A stretch of DNA of 64,000 nucleotides, taken from NCBI RefSeq assembly GCF_000599885.1, contig NZ_JFGT01000006.1, positions 62,001-126,000 of the forward strand, in the 5' to 3' direction. The stretch's first letter is position 1, and each line of letters begins with the position of its first letter. Origin of the DNA: Pantoea sp. IMH (lineage in GTDB: Bacteria > Pseudomonadota > Gammaproteobacteria > Enterobacterales > Enterobacteriaceae). The translations under genes and the position numbers were made by a program. This document shows positions 1 to 7,605 of this stretch, piece by piece. The notes beneath the pieces were generated by a model that saw only the letters and a list, made by a program, of their open reading frames with translations, searched no databases and had not been told where the DNA came from.

Positions 1-665
1 TCATCAGGGTGACCATCTTCCGCAATGCGGCCCTTATCAATAAAGATCAGGCGAGATGCGACCTTCTTCGCGAAGCCCACTTCGTGCGTCACAATCACCA
101 TCGTCATTCCTTCTTCCGCCAGATCCTGCATCACTTTCAGGACTTCGTGACGCAGTTCAGGGTCGAGGGCGGAGGTTGGCTCATCAAACAGCATCATTTT
201 CGGTTTTACCGCCAGCGCACGGGCGATCGCAACACGCTGCTGCTGCCCACCGGACAGTTCTGAAGGGAAATGGTGCGCACGTTCGGCCAGTCCCACTTTG
301 CCCAGCAGTTCATGTGCCAGACGATGGGCTTCCGCCTTCGCCGTGCCGCGCACGCGGATCGGCCCGAACGCCACGTTATCCAGCGCGTTCATCTGCGGGA
401 ACAGGTGGAACTGCTGGAAAACCATGCCAGCTTCCTGGCGGATAAGGCGTTCGTCCACTTTAGGATCGTTAACTTTCAGGCCGTCAACGATCAGATCACC
501 GCTGGTAATCTCTTCCAGTTTGTTTATACAGCGCAGCAGCGTGGATTTACCGGAACCGGAAGGGCCGATAATCACCACCACTTCACCCTGATTGATGGTG
601 AGATCGATATTGTGCAGAACCTGCGTCTGGCCAAAATGTTTGGAAACGTTTTTAAATTCAATCAC
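1..665 (-). CDS. glnQ: Glutamine ABC transporter ATP-binding protein (3' end outside window)
   Basis: Cytoplasmic ATPase of the GlnHPQ glutamine importer. The visible N-terminal ~221 codons begin VIEFKNVS and carry Walker A (GPSGSGKST, about 540-575), the ABC signature LSGGQQQR (about 230-260) and Walker B with [10 protein letters not shown] (about 160-200). The family is about 240 residues, so roughly 19 C-terminal codons lie beyond position 1. The start is a GTG whose bases overlap the glnP stop as GTGA, which implies translational coupling in the order glnH-glnP-glnQ. Identity is very secure from sequence plus operon context. Confidence 0.96.
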   Translation of the reverse strand, partial: MIEFKNVSKHFGQTQVLHNIDLTINQGEVVVIIGPSGSGKSTLLRCINKLEEITSGDLIVDGLKVNDPKVDERLIRQEAGMVFQQFHLFPQMNALDNVAFGPIRVRGTAKAEAHRLAHELLGKVGLAERAHHFPSELSGGQQQRVAIARALAVKPKMMLFDEPTSALDPELRHEVLKVMQDLAEEGMTMVIVTHEVGFAKKVASRLIFIDKGRIAEDGHPD

Positions 666-1321
666 AGGATTTTCATCCTTCTTTCAAGGCGACGCAGAAC
701 AAAGCTCAGCACCAGCGTAATAAACAGATAGATAACGGCCACGGCGCTCCAGATTTCCAGCGCGCGGAAGTTACCGGCAATAATTTCCTGTCCCTGACGG
801 GTCAGTTCGGCCACGCCGATAACGATAAACAGGGAAGTATCCTTGATGCTGACAATCCACTGATTGCCCAGCGGCGGCAGCATACGGCGCAGCGCCAGCG
901 GCATAATCACGTAGCGTAGCGTTTCGCGACGGGAAAGGCCCAGCGCCAGACCGGCTTCGCGAAAGCCGTTATGGATAGAGAGCACGGCTCCGCGGGTGAT
1001 TTCTGCAATATAGGCGCCGGAGTTGATCATAATAGTGACCACCGCCGCGCTGAAAGGGTCGATACGCAAATCGTTAAATGCCATCGGCAGGGCGAAGTAG
1101 ATAAACATCACCTGGACCACAATGGGCGTACCGCGGATTAACTCGATAAAGACCAGCGCAATATTCCGTGACAGCCAGCCACCGTAAGCGCGGGCGAAGC
1201 CGGCAACCAGGCCGATAATCAGGCCGCCAGCGAGACCGAGAATGGAAATCCACAGGGTCAGTCGGGCGCCCTCAAGCAGGGCCGGGATAGATGGCCAGAT
1301 GGCGCTCCAGTCAAACTGCAT
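662..1321 (-). CDS. glnP: Glutamine ABC transporter permease
   Basis: Inner-membrane permease of the glutamine importer, 219 residues, the same length as E. coli GlnP. It is a HisM/GlnP-type BPD_transp_1 protein with several hydrophobic segments. The EAA loop, which contacts GlnQ, is visible as [20 protein letters not shown] at about residues 141-160. It lies downstream of glnH across an 84-bp gap that contains a terminator-like hairpin, and its stop overlaps the glnQ start. Only one permease gene is present, so a homodimer is expected, as in the family. Confidence 0.97.
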   Translation of the reverse strand: MQFDWSAIWPSIPALLEGARLTLWISILGLAGGLIIGLVAGFARAYGGWLSRNIALVFIELIRGTPIVVQVMFIYFALPMAFNDLRIDPFSAAVVTIMINSGAYIAEITRGAVLSIHNGFREAGLALGLSRRETLRYVIMPLALRRMLPPLGNQWIVSIKDTSLFIVIGVAELTRQGQEIIAGNFRALEIWSAVAVIYLFITLVLSFVLRRLERRMKIL

Positions 1322-1360
1322 TATTATTTCTCCGGATCAAAACCCGTTTGGTGGGTGTGA

Positions 1361-1389
1361 AAAACGCGGGCGAAAACAATCACCCGCGT
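1361..1389 (-). terminator. Hairpin between glnH and glnP (attenuating terminator)
   Basis: On the minus strand an ACGCGGG-type stem closes on CCCGCGT and runs into TTTTT. It sits between the binding-protein gene and the permease gene. Such partial terminators are common in binding-protein transporter operons and keep the periplasmic component in excess. The hairpin is seen; the attenuation is inferred. Confidence 0.55.
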
Positions 1390-1405
1390 AAAGGACAATA
1401 AAAGG

Positions 1406-2152
1406 TTATTTAGGCTCGGTGCCGAACCATTTTTTATAAATGGTATTGTAGGTGCCGTTCTCACGCAGCGTTTTCAGTGCGCCGTTCACTTTTTCACGCA
1501 GTTCGGTGCTTCCTTTCGGGAAAGCAATACCGTACTGCTGAGCTTCCAGTGAATCGCCTACCGCTTTGAACTGGCCTTTTCCTGCGGTGTTAATAAAGTA
1601 AAGGATGTTTGGCGTATCGTGCAGCACGGCGTCCGCGCGATTGGTGCCCAGTTCCATATAGGCGTTGTCGATATTCGGGAACTGGCGCAGATCTTTCGAT
1701 TTAATGTGCTCTTTCGCATAATCAACGGAGCCGGTACCGCTTTTCACGGCCACCACTTTACCGTCGAGATCGGCAATGCTTTTGACCTGGTCATTATTGG
1801 CTCTGACCATCACCTGCAGACCGCTTTTATAATAGCCATCGGAAAAATCGATCGCATTTTTACGTTCGTCAGTGATCGTAATACCCGCCAGCGCCACATC
1901 GACGTTACGGGTTTGCAGGGCGGGAATAATTCCGCTGAAGTCCATGGGTTTCAGGGTGTAGTCGAGCTTAAGCTCTTTCGCGATAGCGGCCCAGAGATCC
2001 ACATCAAAGCCGACGTACTTGCCGTCCTGTTTGAATTCAAAAGGAACGAAGGCGGTATCGGTAGCGACGACCAGTTTTTTTTCTGCAGCAGTGGCGGAGA
2101 CGGCAAATGCCAGCGTCAGTGCGGCGAGGGAAAACTTAACAATCGACTTCAT
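1406..2152 (-). CDS. glnH: Periplasmic glutamine-binding protein
   Basis: Solute-binding protein that delivers L-glutamine to GlnPQ. It has 248 residues, equal to E. coli GlnH. A signal peptide (MKSIVKF...AFAVSATAA) precedes the mature start at about residue 22. The SBP_bac_3 fold shows TAFVPFEF, the ligand-binding ITITDER segment, and DTPNILYF. A longer reading begins nine codons upstream, but the ATG at 2152 is preceded by AAGGATAA and matches the family N-terminus, so I chose it. First gene of glnHPQ, with sigma-54/NtrC-like sites upstream. Confidence 0.97.
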   Translation of the reverse strand: MKSIVKFSLAALTLAFAVSATAAEKKLVVATDTAFVPFEFKQDGKYVGFDVDLWAAIAKELKLDYTLKPMDFSGIIPALQTRNVDVALAGITITDERKNAIDFSDGYYKSGLQVMVRANNDQVKSIADLDGKVVAVKSGTGSVDYAKEHIKSKDLRQFPNIDNAYMELGTNRADAVLHDTPNILYFINTAGKGQFKAVGDSLEAQQYGIAFPKGSTELREKVNGALKTLRENGTYNTIYKKWFGTEPK

Positions 2153-2210
2153 TATTTTATCCTTATTGCGGTCGGACAAGGGTCTTGCCCGAATCGGTGC
2201 CAGCAGCCAT

Positions 2211-2227
2211 ATGAAAAAAGTATGCCA
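2211..2227 (-). promoter_or_regulatory. Sigma-54 promoter of glnHPQ
   Basis: On the minus strand TGGCAT-N5-TTTCAT matches the -24/-12 arrangement of RpoN promoters, including the TTTCAT -12 form I recall for E. coli glnHp2. It lies about 60 bp upstream of the glnH ATG. Together with the NtrC-like boxes further upstream it predicts activation under nitrogen limitation. Confidence 0.75.
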
Positions 2228-2299
2228 GGTTTTCAGACTGTAAGAAAAACAGCACGTTAAGTCAATTTTAATCCGCAGGCGGTAGGCTTTCGAAGGTGA

Positions 2300-2348
2300 T
2301 GCACCTTATTGGTGCGCTTAAATGGTGCAGGTGTTCCAGTAAGGTGCA
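2300..2348. promoter_or_regulatory. Tandem NtrC (NRI) binding sites upstream of glnH
   Basis: Three imperfect copies of TGCACY-N5-GGTGCA occur at 2300-2316 (TGCACC-N5-GGTGCG), 2313-2329 (TGCGCT-N5-GGTGCA) and 2332-2348 (TGTTCC-N5-GGTGCA). They lie roughly 70-140 bp upstream of the sigma-54 promoter, the expected enhancer distance. The first two share four bases, so probably only two dimers bind at once. Sites are read directly; function is inferred from the family. Confidence 0.72.
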
Positions 2349-2448
2349 CCCGTTTTTGTAGCAAATCTGCTGGCAAACACAAGAGAAGGGAACCGGAGAG
2401 GATAAAAAACTGTTAAACAGATCTAAGTTTTAAGTAAAAAAATGAAAA

Positions 2449-2715
2449 CTACCGCAGCTGGCTGTCTTTACTACCGCGCCGGTTGTAAAGCGTGCTGGCA
2501 GCCTGATGCTGGTCTCGTTTTTGCTGGCACTGTACGCAATACTGCACGCCAGGCAACGCTTTACGGCGGGCTTCGGGGATCGGCTCACCGCATTCCTCGC
2601 AATATTCCGCGCTCACGCCATCGTAAACAGCTTTACGGGCGCGGGAAACGGCGTCATCAATGGTTGAGTCTATTTGCTGCTGTACAGCGTCATCGCTTGC
2701 CCATCCGCTTGCCAT
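2449..2715 (-). CDS. ybiI: DksA/TraR-type zinc-finger protein YbiI
   Basis: An 88-residue DksA/TraR C4-zinc-finger protein. The finger is visible as CEECGEPIPEARR...CVQC at about residues 40-65. The N-terminal part (DDAVQQQIDSTIDDAVSRARK) is a short predicted helix, so the long coiled coil of DksA is missing. A reading frame continues upstream to 2922, but GGGAGG directly before the ATG at 2715 and family length fix this start. It lies between glnH and dps; in E. coli I recall it a few genes away near fiu/ybiX. Its precise role in E. coli is undefined; RNA polymerase secondary-channel binding is only a family-based guess. Confidence 0.88.
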   Translation of the reverse strand: MASGWASDDAVQQQIDSTIDDAVSRARKAVYDGVSAEYCEECGEPIPEARRKALPGVQYCVQCQQKRDQHQAASTLYNRRGSKDSQLR

Positions 2716-2730
2716 ATAAACCTCCCATAT

Positions 2731-2759
2731 AAAAAGAGCAGATGAATCGTCATCTGCTC
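2731..2759 (-). terminator. Rho-independent terminator of dps
   Basis: On the minus strand GAGCAGATGA and TCATCTGCTC form a perfect 10-bp stem with a 4-nt loop, followed by TTTTT. It lies just after the dps stop and before ybiI. Confidence 0.85.
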
Positions 2760-2800
2760 CCTGATTATGGCTGAAACCGCGCCTGGCGCGGTTCAGAAAC

Positions 2801-3304
2801 TTATTCGATATTGGCTTCGATAAACCACAGGAACTTGTCCAGATCGCGCGAGGCGGCGGTAAAGATATCGGCGGTATCTTCATCTTCCACTTCGTTGATT
2901 GCTTTACGTGTGTCATTCGCAACTACGGCATAACGCTCAGCCAGCGCTTTCAGGTGATCCTGGACGCTGTGAATGTTCAGCGGATAGCTTTTCAGTGGCG
3001 TTCTGTCATTGACGACCTGAGTCGTACCCAGCGCAACGCCGCCCAGCTGTACCACACGTTCTGCAATGGTATCCTGATGATCGGTGATGGCGGTACGGAA
3101 ACCATCCAGCATCTCGTGTACACCAATGAAGTTGGCGCCACGCATGTTCCAGTGTGCTTGTTTGGTGATCAAAGAAAGATCAATAAATTCGGTGACCAGA
3201 CGATTCAACACCTCAATGGTGGCTTTTTTATCTTCATCAGCCACATCGTTACGGGTGTAAATCAGATCAGAAGATTTCGTATTAACCAGTTTAGCGGTAC
3301 TCAT
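2801..3304 (-). CDS. dps: Starvation/oxidative-stress DNA-protecting ferritin Dps
   Basis: Mini-ferritin of 167 residues, matching E. coli length, that forms a dodecamer, oxidises Fe(II) with H2O2 and compacts DNA in stationary phase. The inter-subunit ferroxidase residues are present: His in KQAHWNMRG (about 51), His and Asp in VHEMLDG (about 63 and 67), and Asp/Glu in DTIAER (about 78 and 82). The N-terminal tail has three Lys/Arg-rich positions suited to DNA binding. Two adjacent ATGs occur; the second (3304) has better spacing to AGAGGA and matches MSTAKLV of the family. Single-gene unit with its own terminator and a sigma-S-like -10. Confidence 0.97.
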   Translation of the reverse strand: MSTAKLVNTKSSDLIYTRNDVADEDKKATIEVLNRLVTEFIDLSLITKQAHWNMRGANFIGVHEMLDGFRTAITDHQDTIAERVVQLGGVALGTTQVVNDRTPLKSYPLNIHSVQDHLKALAERYAVVANDTRKAINEVEDEDTADIFTAASRDLDKFLWFIEANIE

Positions 3305-3675
3305 CATTAATATCCTCTTAATGGTCGGTTGTCCTAAATTAAGTACGGAAATAAGTATAGCACCAGATAAGAACTTTGCCGGAAAGATGTTACCTATTGG
3401 TCAGATAGCAAGCGCCTTGCCAGAATAACTGCCTGGATTCACTGTAAAATAAATAAAGCGAAATGAGAGTGATTGATATTTCGCGCTAAACAGCGCATCT
3501 ACTCTCTTGTGCGCGGTTTAAATAGCAGCTGAATTTCAGGCTGGCGCAGTAATTAAATGGCGCTGACTGAATTGTGTGAATAAATATTACTGCCTGTCTC
3601 ACTGAAAATAGTAATAATCCTCGCAAAACGTCTTAGTTTTCGTCCGCCCTTCAGGCAGACAAAACTGTTATAGCA
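3305..3675. other. Intergenic region dps-rhtA: dps promoter
   Basis: This 371-bp AT-rich gap holds the dps promoter region on the minus strand. CTATACTT (3353-3360) resembles the sigma-S -10 consensus and lies about 50 bp upstream of the dps ATG. A GTCTGCC/GGGCGGAC hairpin near 3641-3660 follows rhtA but lacks a U-run. I saw no small ORF or RNA gene. Confidence 0.5.
3353..3360 (-). promoter_or_regulatory. Sigma-S-type -10 element of dps
   Basis: On the minus strand GCTATACTTA closely matches the RpoS-preferred -10 (KCTAYACTTAA) and is positioned like the E. coli dps promoter. No good -35 hexamer is visible, which fits sigma-S usage. I did not identify OxyR or IHF sites with confidence. Confidence 0.5.
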
Positions 3676-4569
3676 TCACTCTTCAGGACGATCGGGGAGC
3701 GGCTTCACCGAGGGCTTTGCCGGACGTAAGGTCAGGGTGGCGCCAGCCGAGGCCAGAATAATCGCCAACAGGCCGAGCCACTGAATCAACGTCAACACCT
3801 CACCTAAAAACAGCATACCTGACAGCGCGGCCATTGCCGGTTCAAGACTCATCAGGGTACCAAAGCTCTTTGCCGGCAGGCGGGTCAGCGCCACCATTTC
3901 GAGCGAGTAGGGCAGCGCACTGGAAAGGACGGCAACAGCCAGCGCCACGGGGATAAGAGAGAGATCCCAGATACCGCTGCTGGCATAAGCCAGCCCAAGT
4001 GGAACAAAAATCACCGAGGCGATCAGTGAGCCCATCGCCACGGTGGCGGGACCGTGATCGGAACCTGCTTTTTTGCCAGTCAGAATATAGAGCGCCCAGA
4101 AAGCGCCGGCCAGCACGGCCAGCATCGCACCAGTAGGATCCACGCCAGAAATAGTTTGCCCAAGCGGCAGCAGCAGCCACAGGCCCAGAAGCGCCAGCAG
4201 CACCCAGAGGAAATCGGGTGGACGGCGGGCACTGGCCAGCGCCAGCGCCAGCGGACCGGTAAATTCCAGCGCAACGGCGACGCCCAGCGGCACGGTACGT
4301 AACGCCAGATAAAAGGTGTAGTTCATGCCGCCCAGCGCCAGGCCATACAGCAGCAAGGGGAGCAACTGCTCCCGACTGAAGCGAAGCCGCCAGGGTTTAA
4401 AGATGACGCAGAGAATCAGCGTACCCAGCCCGAGACGCAACGCCGTGATGCCGGGCGCGCCCACCACGGGAAACAGTGTCTTCGCCAGCGCGGCACCGCC
4501 CTGAATAGAAGTCATGGCGATTAAGATGACCAGAATAGGGAGCCAGAGGGGGGATTTTGAAGAAGACAT
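3676..4569 (-). CDS. rhtA: Threonine/homoserine exporter RhtA
   Basis: Inner-membrane DMT-superfamily (EamA) exporter of 297 residues with two five-helix repeats; exports threonine, homoserine and some amino-acid analogues in E. coli. Diagnostic matches include SIQGGAALAK near residue 22, LRLGLGTLIL, VALEFTGPLA near residue 100, and ALPYSLEMVALTRLP near residue 220. Divergent from ompX and convergent in context with dps, as in E. coli. It is monocistronic as far as can be seen. Confidence 0.95.
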   Translation of the reverse strand: MSSSKSPLWLPILVILIAMTSIQGGAALAKTLFPVVGAPGITALRLGLGTLILCVIFKPWRLRFSREQLLPLLLYGLALGGMNYTFYLALRTVPLGVAVALEFTGPLALALASARRPPDFLWVLLALLGLWLLLPLGQTISGVDPTGAMLAVLAGAFWALYILTGKKAGSDHGPATVAMGSLIASVIFVPLGLAYASSGIWDLSLIPVALAVAVLSSALPYSLEMVALTRLPAKSFGTLMSLEPAMAALSGMLFLGEVLTLIQWLGLLAIILASAGATLTLRPAKPSVKPLPDRPEE

Positions 4570-4931
4570 CCTGTTCAGCCTTAGTAATCCATCAGAAGAG
4601 GTGAGTCAGTGGCGATCAGTCTAAAGGAATGCGGATAAAAAAGCGGAGAGCGACACAAAAAAAGGGAAAAAAAGTGGAAATCAGGGCCAATTAAGTAAAG
4701 AAACGTCAGAATTAATTAAGAATTATCTCAATGAACAATTTTTTACATTATTAAAACACAGCGCGGGGAACTCGTGAAAAATAAGATAAATGAATGACAT
4801 AGATTGCTTCATTAACCTTCTGTTACACCAAACAATGTATTGGACAACAAAATCAGGGCAGAGTTTCTGGCTAAGGTTTGTTATATTTTCAGCGTTGTCA
4901 GGAGAGAAGTACTTTCACATTTGAGGTGGTT
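4570..4931. other. Divergent regulatory region rhtA/ompX
   Basis: This 362-bp AT-rich gap carries promoters for rhtA (minus) and ompX (plus). TTGTTATATT near 4877-4886 is a plausible ompX extended -10 giving a leader of about 40-50 nt. The stretch TTTGAGGTGGTT before the ompX ATG is the ribosome-binding region that, in E. coli, is targeted by the sRNA CyaR. No ORF was found here. Confidence 0.45.
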
Positions 4932-5444
4932 ATGAAAAAAATTGCATGTCTTTCAGCTCTGGCTTGTGTACTGGCAGTTTCTGCTGGTTCCGCAATGGCG
5001 CAAAGCACAGTTACCGGTGGTTATGCCCAAAGCGATATGCAGGGCGTGGCGAACAAAGCTAACGGTTTCAACCTGAAGTATCGTTATGAAAACGGTAGCG
5101 ATCCTCTGGGCTGGATCGGCTCTTTCACCTACACCGAAAAAGATCGTACCGATGGTGATCTCTATAATAAAGGTCAGTACTACGGTATCACCGCGGGTCC
5201 TGCTTACCGTCTGAATGACTGGGCAAGCATCTACGGCGTTGTTGGTATTGGCTACGGCAAATTCCAGCAGAACGACACTGTCATTCGTGACAAATCAGAT
5301 TCCAGCGACGTTGGTGTATCTTACGGTGCGGGCCTGCAGTTCAACCCAATGCAGAATGTTGCACTGGACGTTGGCTACGAGCAGAGCCGTATCCGTAACA
5401 CCGACATCGGCACCTGGATTGCTGGCGTAGGTTACAGCTTCTAA
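4932..5444 (+). CDS. ompX: Outer-membrane protein OmpX
   Basis: Eight-stranded outer-membrane beta-barrel of 170 residues (E. coli 171). A signal peptide MKKIACLSALACVLAVSAGSA ends at AMA-Q (about residues 23/24). Alternating strands such as VTGGYAQSD, FNLKYRYEN and VGYSF follow, and the C-terminal Phe needed for BAM recognition is present. A longer frame begins at 4878, but the signal peptide and GAGGTGGTT ribosome site fix the ATG at 4932. Ail/OmpX family members affect adhesion and serum resistance in some species; no such role can be read here. Confidence 0.96.
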   Translation: MKKIACLSALACVLAVSAGSAMAQSTVTGGYAQSDMQGVANKANGFNLKYRYENGSDPLGWIGSFTYTEKDRTDGDLYNKGQYYGITAGPAYRLNDWASIYGVVGIGYGKFQQNDTVIRDKSDSSDVGVSYGAGLQFNPMQNVALDVGYEQSRIRNTDIGTWIAGVGYSF

Positions 5445-5474
5445 GCTGCCCCTGCCAGCTCAGTCTGGCAGAGA

Positions 5475-5508
5475 GAAAAAATCCGCCCTCAGGGGCGGAT
5501 TTTTTTTG
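5475..5508 (+). terminator. Rho-independent terminator after ompX (bidirectional)
   Basis: ATCCGCCCCTGAGGGCGGAT-type hairpin (5481-5500) followed by eight T on the plus strand and preceded by AAAAA, so it can also end the minus-strand mntS transcript. Confidence 0.88.
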
Positions 5509-5514
5509 GCTGAA

Positions 5515-5613
5515 TTACTGTACCGGTTTTTTTTGCGTCAGCATCTCAAGCAGCATCAGCCGCAACGTAAACGGAGAGCGGCAGAACAGCTTCAGCAACA
5601 GTGATATTTTCAT
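5515..5613 (-). CDS. mntS: Small manganese protein MntS homologue (32 aa)
   Basis: A 33-codon frame reads MKISLLLKLFCRSPFTLRLM then LLEMLTQKKPVQ. The SPFxxRLMLLxML core is the conserved part of E. coli MntS (42 residues), and the gene sits between ompX and mntR exactly as mntS (rybA) does in E. coli. GGGAGAATAAG precedes the ATG. MntS raises intracellular Mn by inhibiting the exporter MntP and is repressed by Mn-MntR. This copy is about ten residues shorter, mainly at the C-terminus. Assignment rests on motif plus synteny plus the MntR-type box upstream. Confidence 0.85.
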   Translation of the reverse strand: MKISLLLKLFCRSPFTLRLMLLEMLTQKKPVQ

Positions 5614-5757
5614 CTTATTCTCCCGCGCCCGATCGACGATCCGGGTCAGTAGCGCCAGCCTGTTGCTCAGAACCAGACCACAAGTAAAGATAACGTCTCC
5701 CGGTCCTTTACCGCATAATTGCGCGTGATTTCTGCCAGAAACGTTCGTAATATAATC

Positions 5758-5779
5758 AGATATAGCACAGGCTATATTA
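5758..5779. promoter_or_regulatory. MntR operator between mntS and mntR
   Basis: The near-palindrome ATATAGCACAGGCTATAT resembles the enterobacterial MntR box (AACATAGCAAAGGCTATGTT as I recall it). It lies about 150 bp upstream of mntS and 115 bp upstream of mntR. By analogy with E. coli it should repress mntS when Mn is plentiful. It could also affect mntR itself. Confidence 0.75.
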
Positions 5780-5893
5780 TGTAGCCAGAGCTATTACGCG
5801 AAAATTTGTGCTTCCCCGTGCTTCGTTTACAATGAGTCACCCACAGACTGATGCAGCAGTAGCGCGCGTTAGTGTTAATTAAGAGGAAGTTGA

Positions 5894-6346
5894 ATGAGTC
5901 GTCGCGCAAAGAGTGCCGTGCCTGCGCCACTGAAAGAGATCGAAGAACATGTCGAAGGCTTTCGCCAGGTACGTGAAGCACACCGTCGCGAGCTGATTGA
6001 TGATTATGTTGAGCTGATTTCCGACCTGATCAGGGAGTTTGGCGAGGCGCGCCAGGTTGATATGGCGGCGCGGCTGGGCGTTTCCCAGCCGACAGTGGCC
6101 AAAATGCTGAAGCGCCTGGCGACCGTCGGGCTGGTTGAACAGGTTCCTTATCGCGGGGTTTTCCTGACCCCGGAAGGCGAGGCGCTGGCGGAAGAGAGCC
6201 GCAAACGACACTATATTGTGGAAACGTTTTTGCTGGCGCTCGGCATCAGCCCGGATACGGCGCGGCGGGATGCAGAAGGTCTTGAGCATCACGTCAGCGA
6301 TGAAACGCTGCTTATTTTCCAGAAATTTTACGAAAGTCGCCAGTAA
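5894..6346 (+). CDS. mntR: Manganese-responsive transcriptional regulator MntR
   Basis: DtxR/MntR-family repressor of 150 residues. The N-terminal winged helix ([20 protein letters not shown] through [16 protein letters not shown]) includes the recognition helix at about residues 60-75. The C-terminal dimerisation domain retains the metal-binding pattern (D, E, H in HHVSDETL and [10 protein letters not shown]). In E. coli it represses mntH and mntS and activates mntP in the presence of Mn(II). It is followed 26 bp later by ybiR, probably in one transcript. Confidence 0.96.
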   Translation: MSRRAKSAVPAPLKEIEEHVEGFRQVREAHRRELIDDYVELISDLIREFGEARQVDMAARLGVSQPTVAKMLKRLATVGLVEQVPYRGVFLTPEGEALAEESRKRHYIVETFLLALGISPDTARRDAEGLEHHVSDETLLIFQKFYESRQ

Positions 6347-6372
6347 ACCTCTTACGCTTCCGGTGAACATTG

Positions 6373-7488
6373 ATGGGCAAGCTGTTCAGACCTTTGCTGC
6401 ACGATCGCTTCCTGCATTTGTTGCTCCTGCTGGGTCTGCTGCTGGCAGGCTTCTCATCCTTTTCGCTGCGGGAACTGCCTGCCGCAGTTGACTGGCCGAC
6501 CATCATCACGCTGTGCGGTTTGCTGATGCTGACGAAAGGGATTGAGACCAGCGGCTATTTTGACGCGGTGGGCCGCCGCCTGGTCAGGCATTTTCACCAT
6601 CAGCGCAGCCTGGCGCTTTTCCTGACGTTTGCGGCGGCGCTGCTGTCTACTTTTCTGACCAACGATGTGGCGCTGTTTATCCTGGTGCCGCTGACGCTCT
6701 CACTGCGGCGCTATGCTGCGCTGCCCGTTTCACGCCTGATTATCTTCGAAGCGCTGGCGGTTAATGCCGGTTCGCTGCTGACGCCGATGGGGAATCCACA
6801 AAATATCCTTCTCTGGCGGCAGGGTGAGGCGGGGTTTATTGCGTTTATCGGACAGATGTTACCGCTGGCGGCTGCGCTGGTAAGCAGCCTGATGCTGCTG
6901 ACGTTTATCTGTTTTCCCCGTCGCCACATCGCGCTGACTGACCAGCAGGATCCCAGCGTCTGGCAGCGCCCTCTGCTGATAGCCAGCGTGCTGCTTTACC
7001 TGCTCTTTGTGGTTTCACTGGAGCTGGACCAGGCGCTGTGGGGAATGCTGGCGATCTTCGTCGTCTTCCTGATTATGGCCCGCCGTATTCTGCTTGAGCT
7101 GGACTGGAGTCTGCTGCTGGTGTTTATCGCCATGTTTGTCGATGTTTTCCTTCTTACCCGCTTACCCGCGCTGGCGTCCCTGCCTGAGCAAGTGACGGAG
7201 ATGCCACAGGGCGGTCATTATCTCCTGGCCGTCGGACTCTCTCAGCTAATAAGTAATGTACCTGCAACTATCCTGCTGCTCAGTACTTTGCCTGCGAATA
7301 CGCTGCTGGCCTGGGCGGTAAATATTGGCGGCTTCGGTTTACTGCCCGGATCGCTTGCCAATATTATCGCGCTGCGCATGGCGAAGGATCGCCGCATCTG
7401 GTGGCACTTTCATCTTTATTCCCTGCCGATGCTGCTATGGGCCACAGGGGTAGGCTGGGGACTGTTTATCCTCATGCATGCCGGCTGA
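6373..7488 (+). CDS. ybiR: Putative anion transporter YbiR (ArsB/NhaD superfamily)
   Basis: Polytopic inner-membrane protein of 371 residues from the ion-transporter (CitMHS/ArsB) superfamily. Conserved segments include LSTFLTNDVALFI, EALAVNAGSLLTPMGNPQN, the duplicated ISNVPATILLL and NIGGFGLLPGSLANIIALRMA. The twin TND and SNVPAT hairpins are typical of this superfamily. Substrate is unknown in E. coli. A TTG one codon upstream (6370) is also in frame; I prefer the ATG. It sits downstream of mntR, an arrangement conserved with E. coli, but no manganese link is shown. Confidence 0.9.
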   Translation: MGKLFRPLLHDRFLHLLLLLGLLLAGFSSFSLRELPAAVDWPTIITLCGLLMLTKGIETSGYFDAVGRRLVRHFHHQRSLALFLTFAAALLSTFLTNDVALFILVPLTLSLRRYAALPVSRLIIFEALAVNAGSLLTPMGNPQNILLWRQGEAGFIAFIGQMLPLAAALVSSLMLLTFICFPRRHIALTDQQDPSVWQRPLLIASVLLYLLFVVSLELDQALWGMLAIFVVFLIMARRILLELDWSLLLVFIAMFVDVFLLTRLPALASLPEQVTEMPQGGHYLLAVGLSQLISNVPATILLLSTLPANTLLAWAVNIGGFGLLPGSLANIIALRMAKDRRIWWHFHLYSLPMLLWATGVGWGLFILMHAG

Positions 7489-7605
7489 ATTCGCGCTTAG
7501 CCCGGTTCGTAAAGAAATGCTGGCATTTGTCAGTTTACGTCCTAAAGTTATATCAGCGTGAATCCTGCGACCCCGGCCTGGGGCCGCCGTAACCTGATGA
7601 GAACT

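Noticed and set aside
1406-2179. Upstream start for glnH at 2179
   Set aside because: It would add nine charged residues before a clean signal peptide and lacks a ribosome site at the right distance.
2442-2732. 96-codon plus-strand frame over ybiI
   Set aside because: Antisense to a clear zinc-finger gene with conserved Cys residues.
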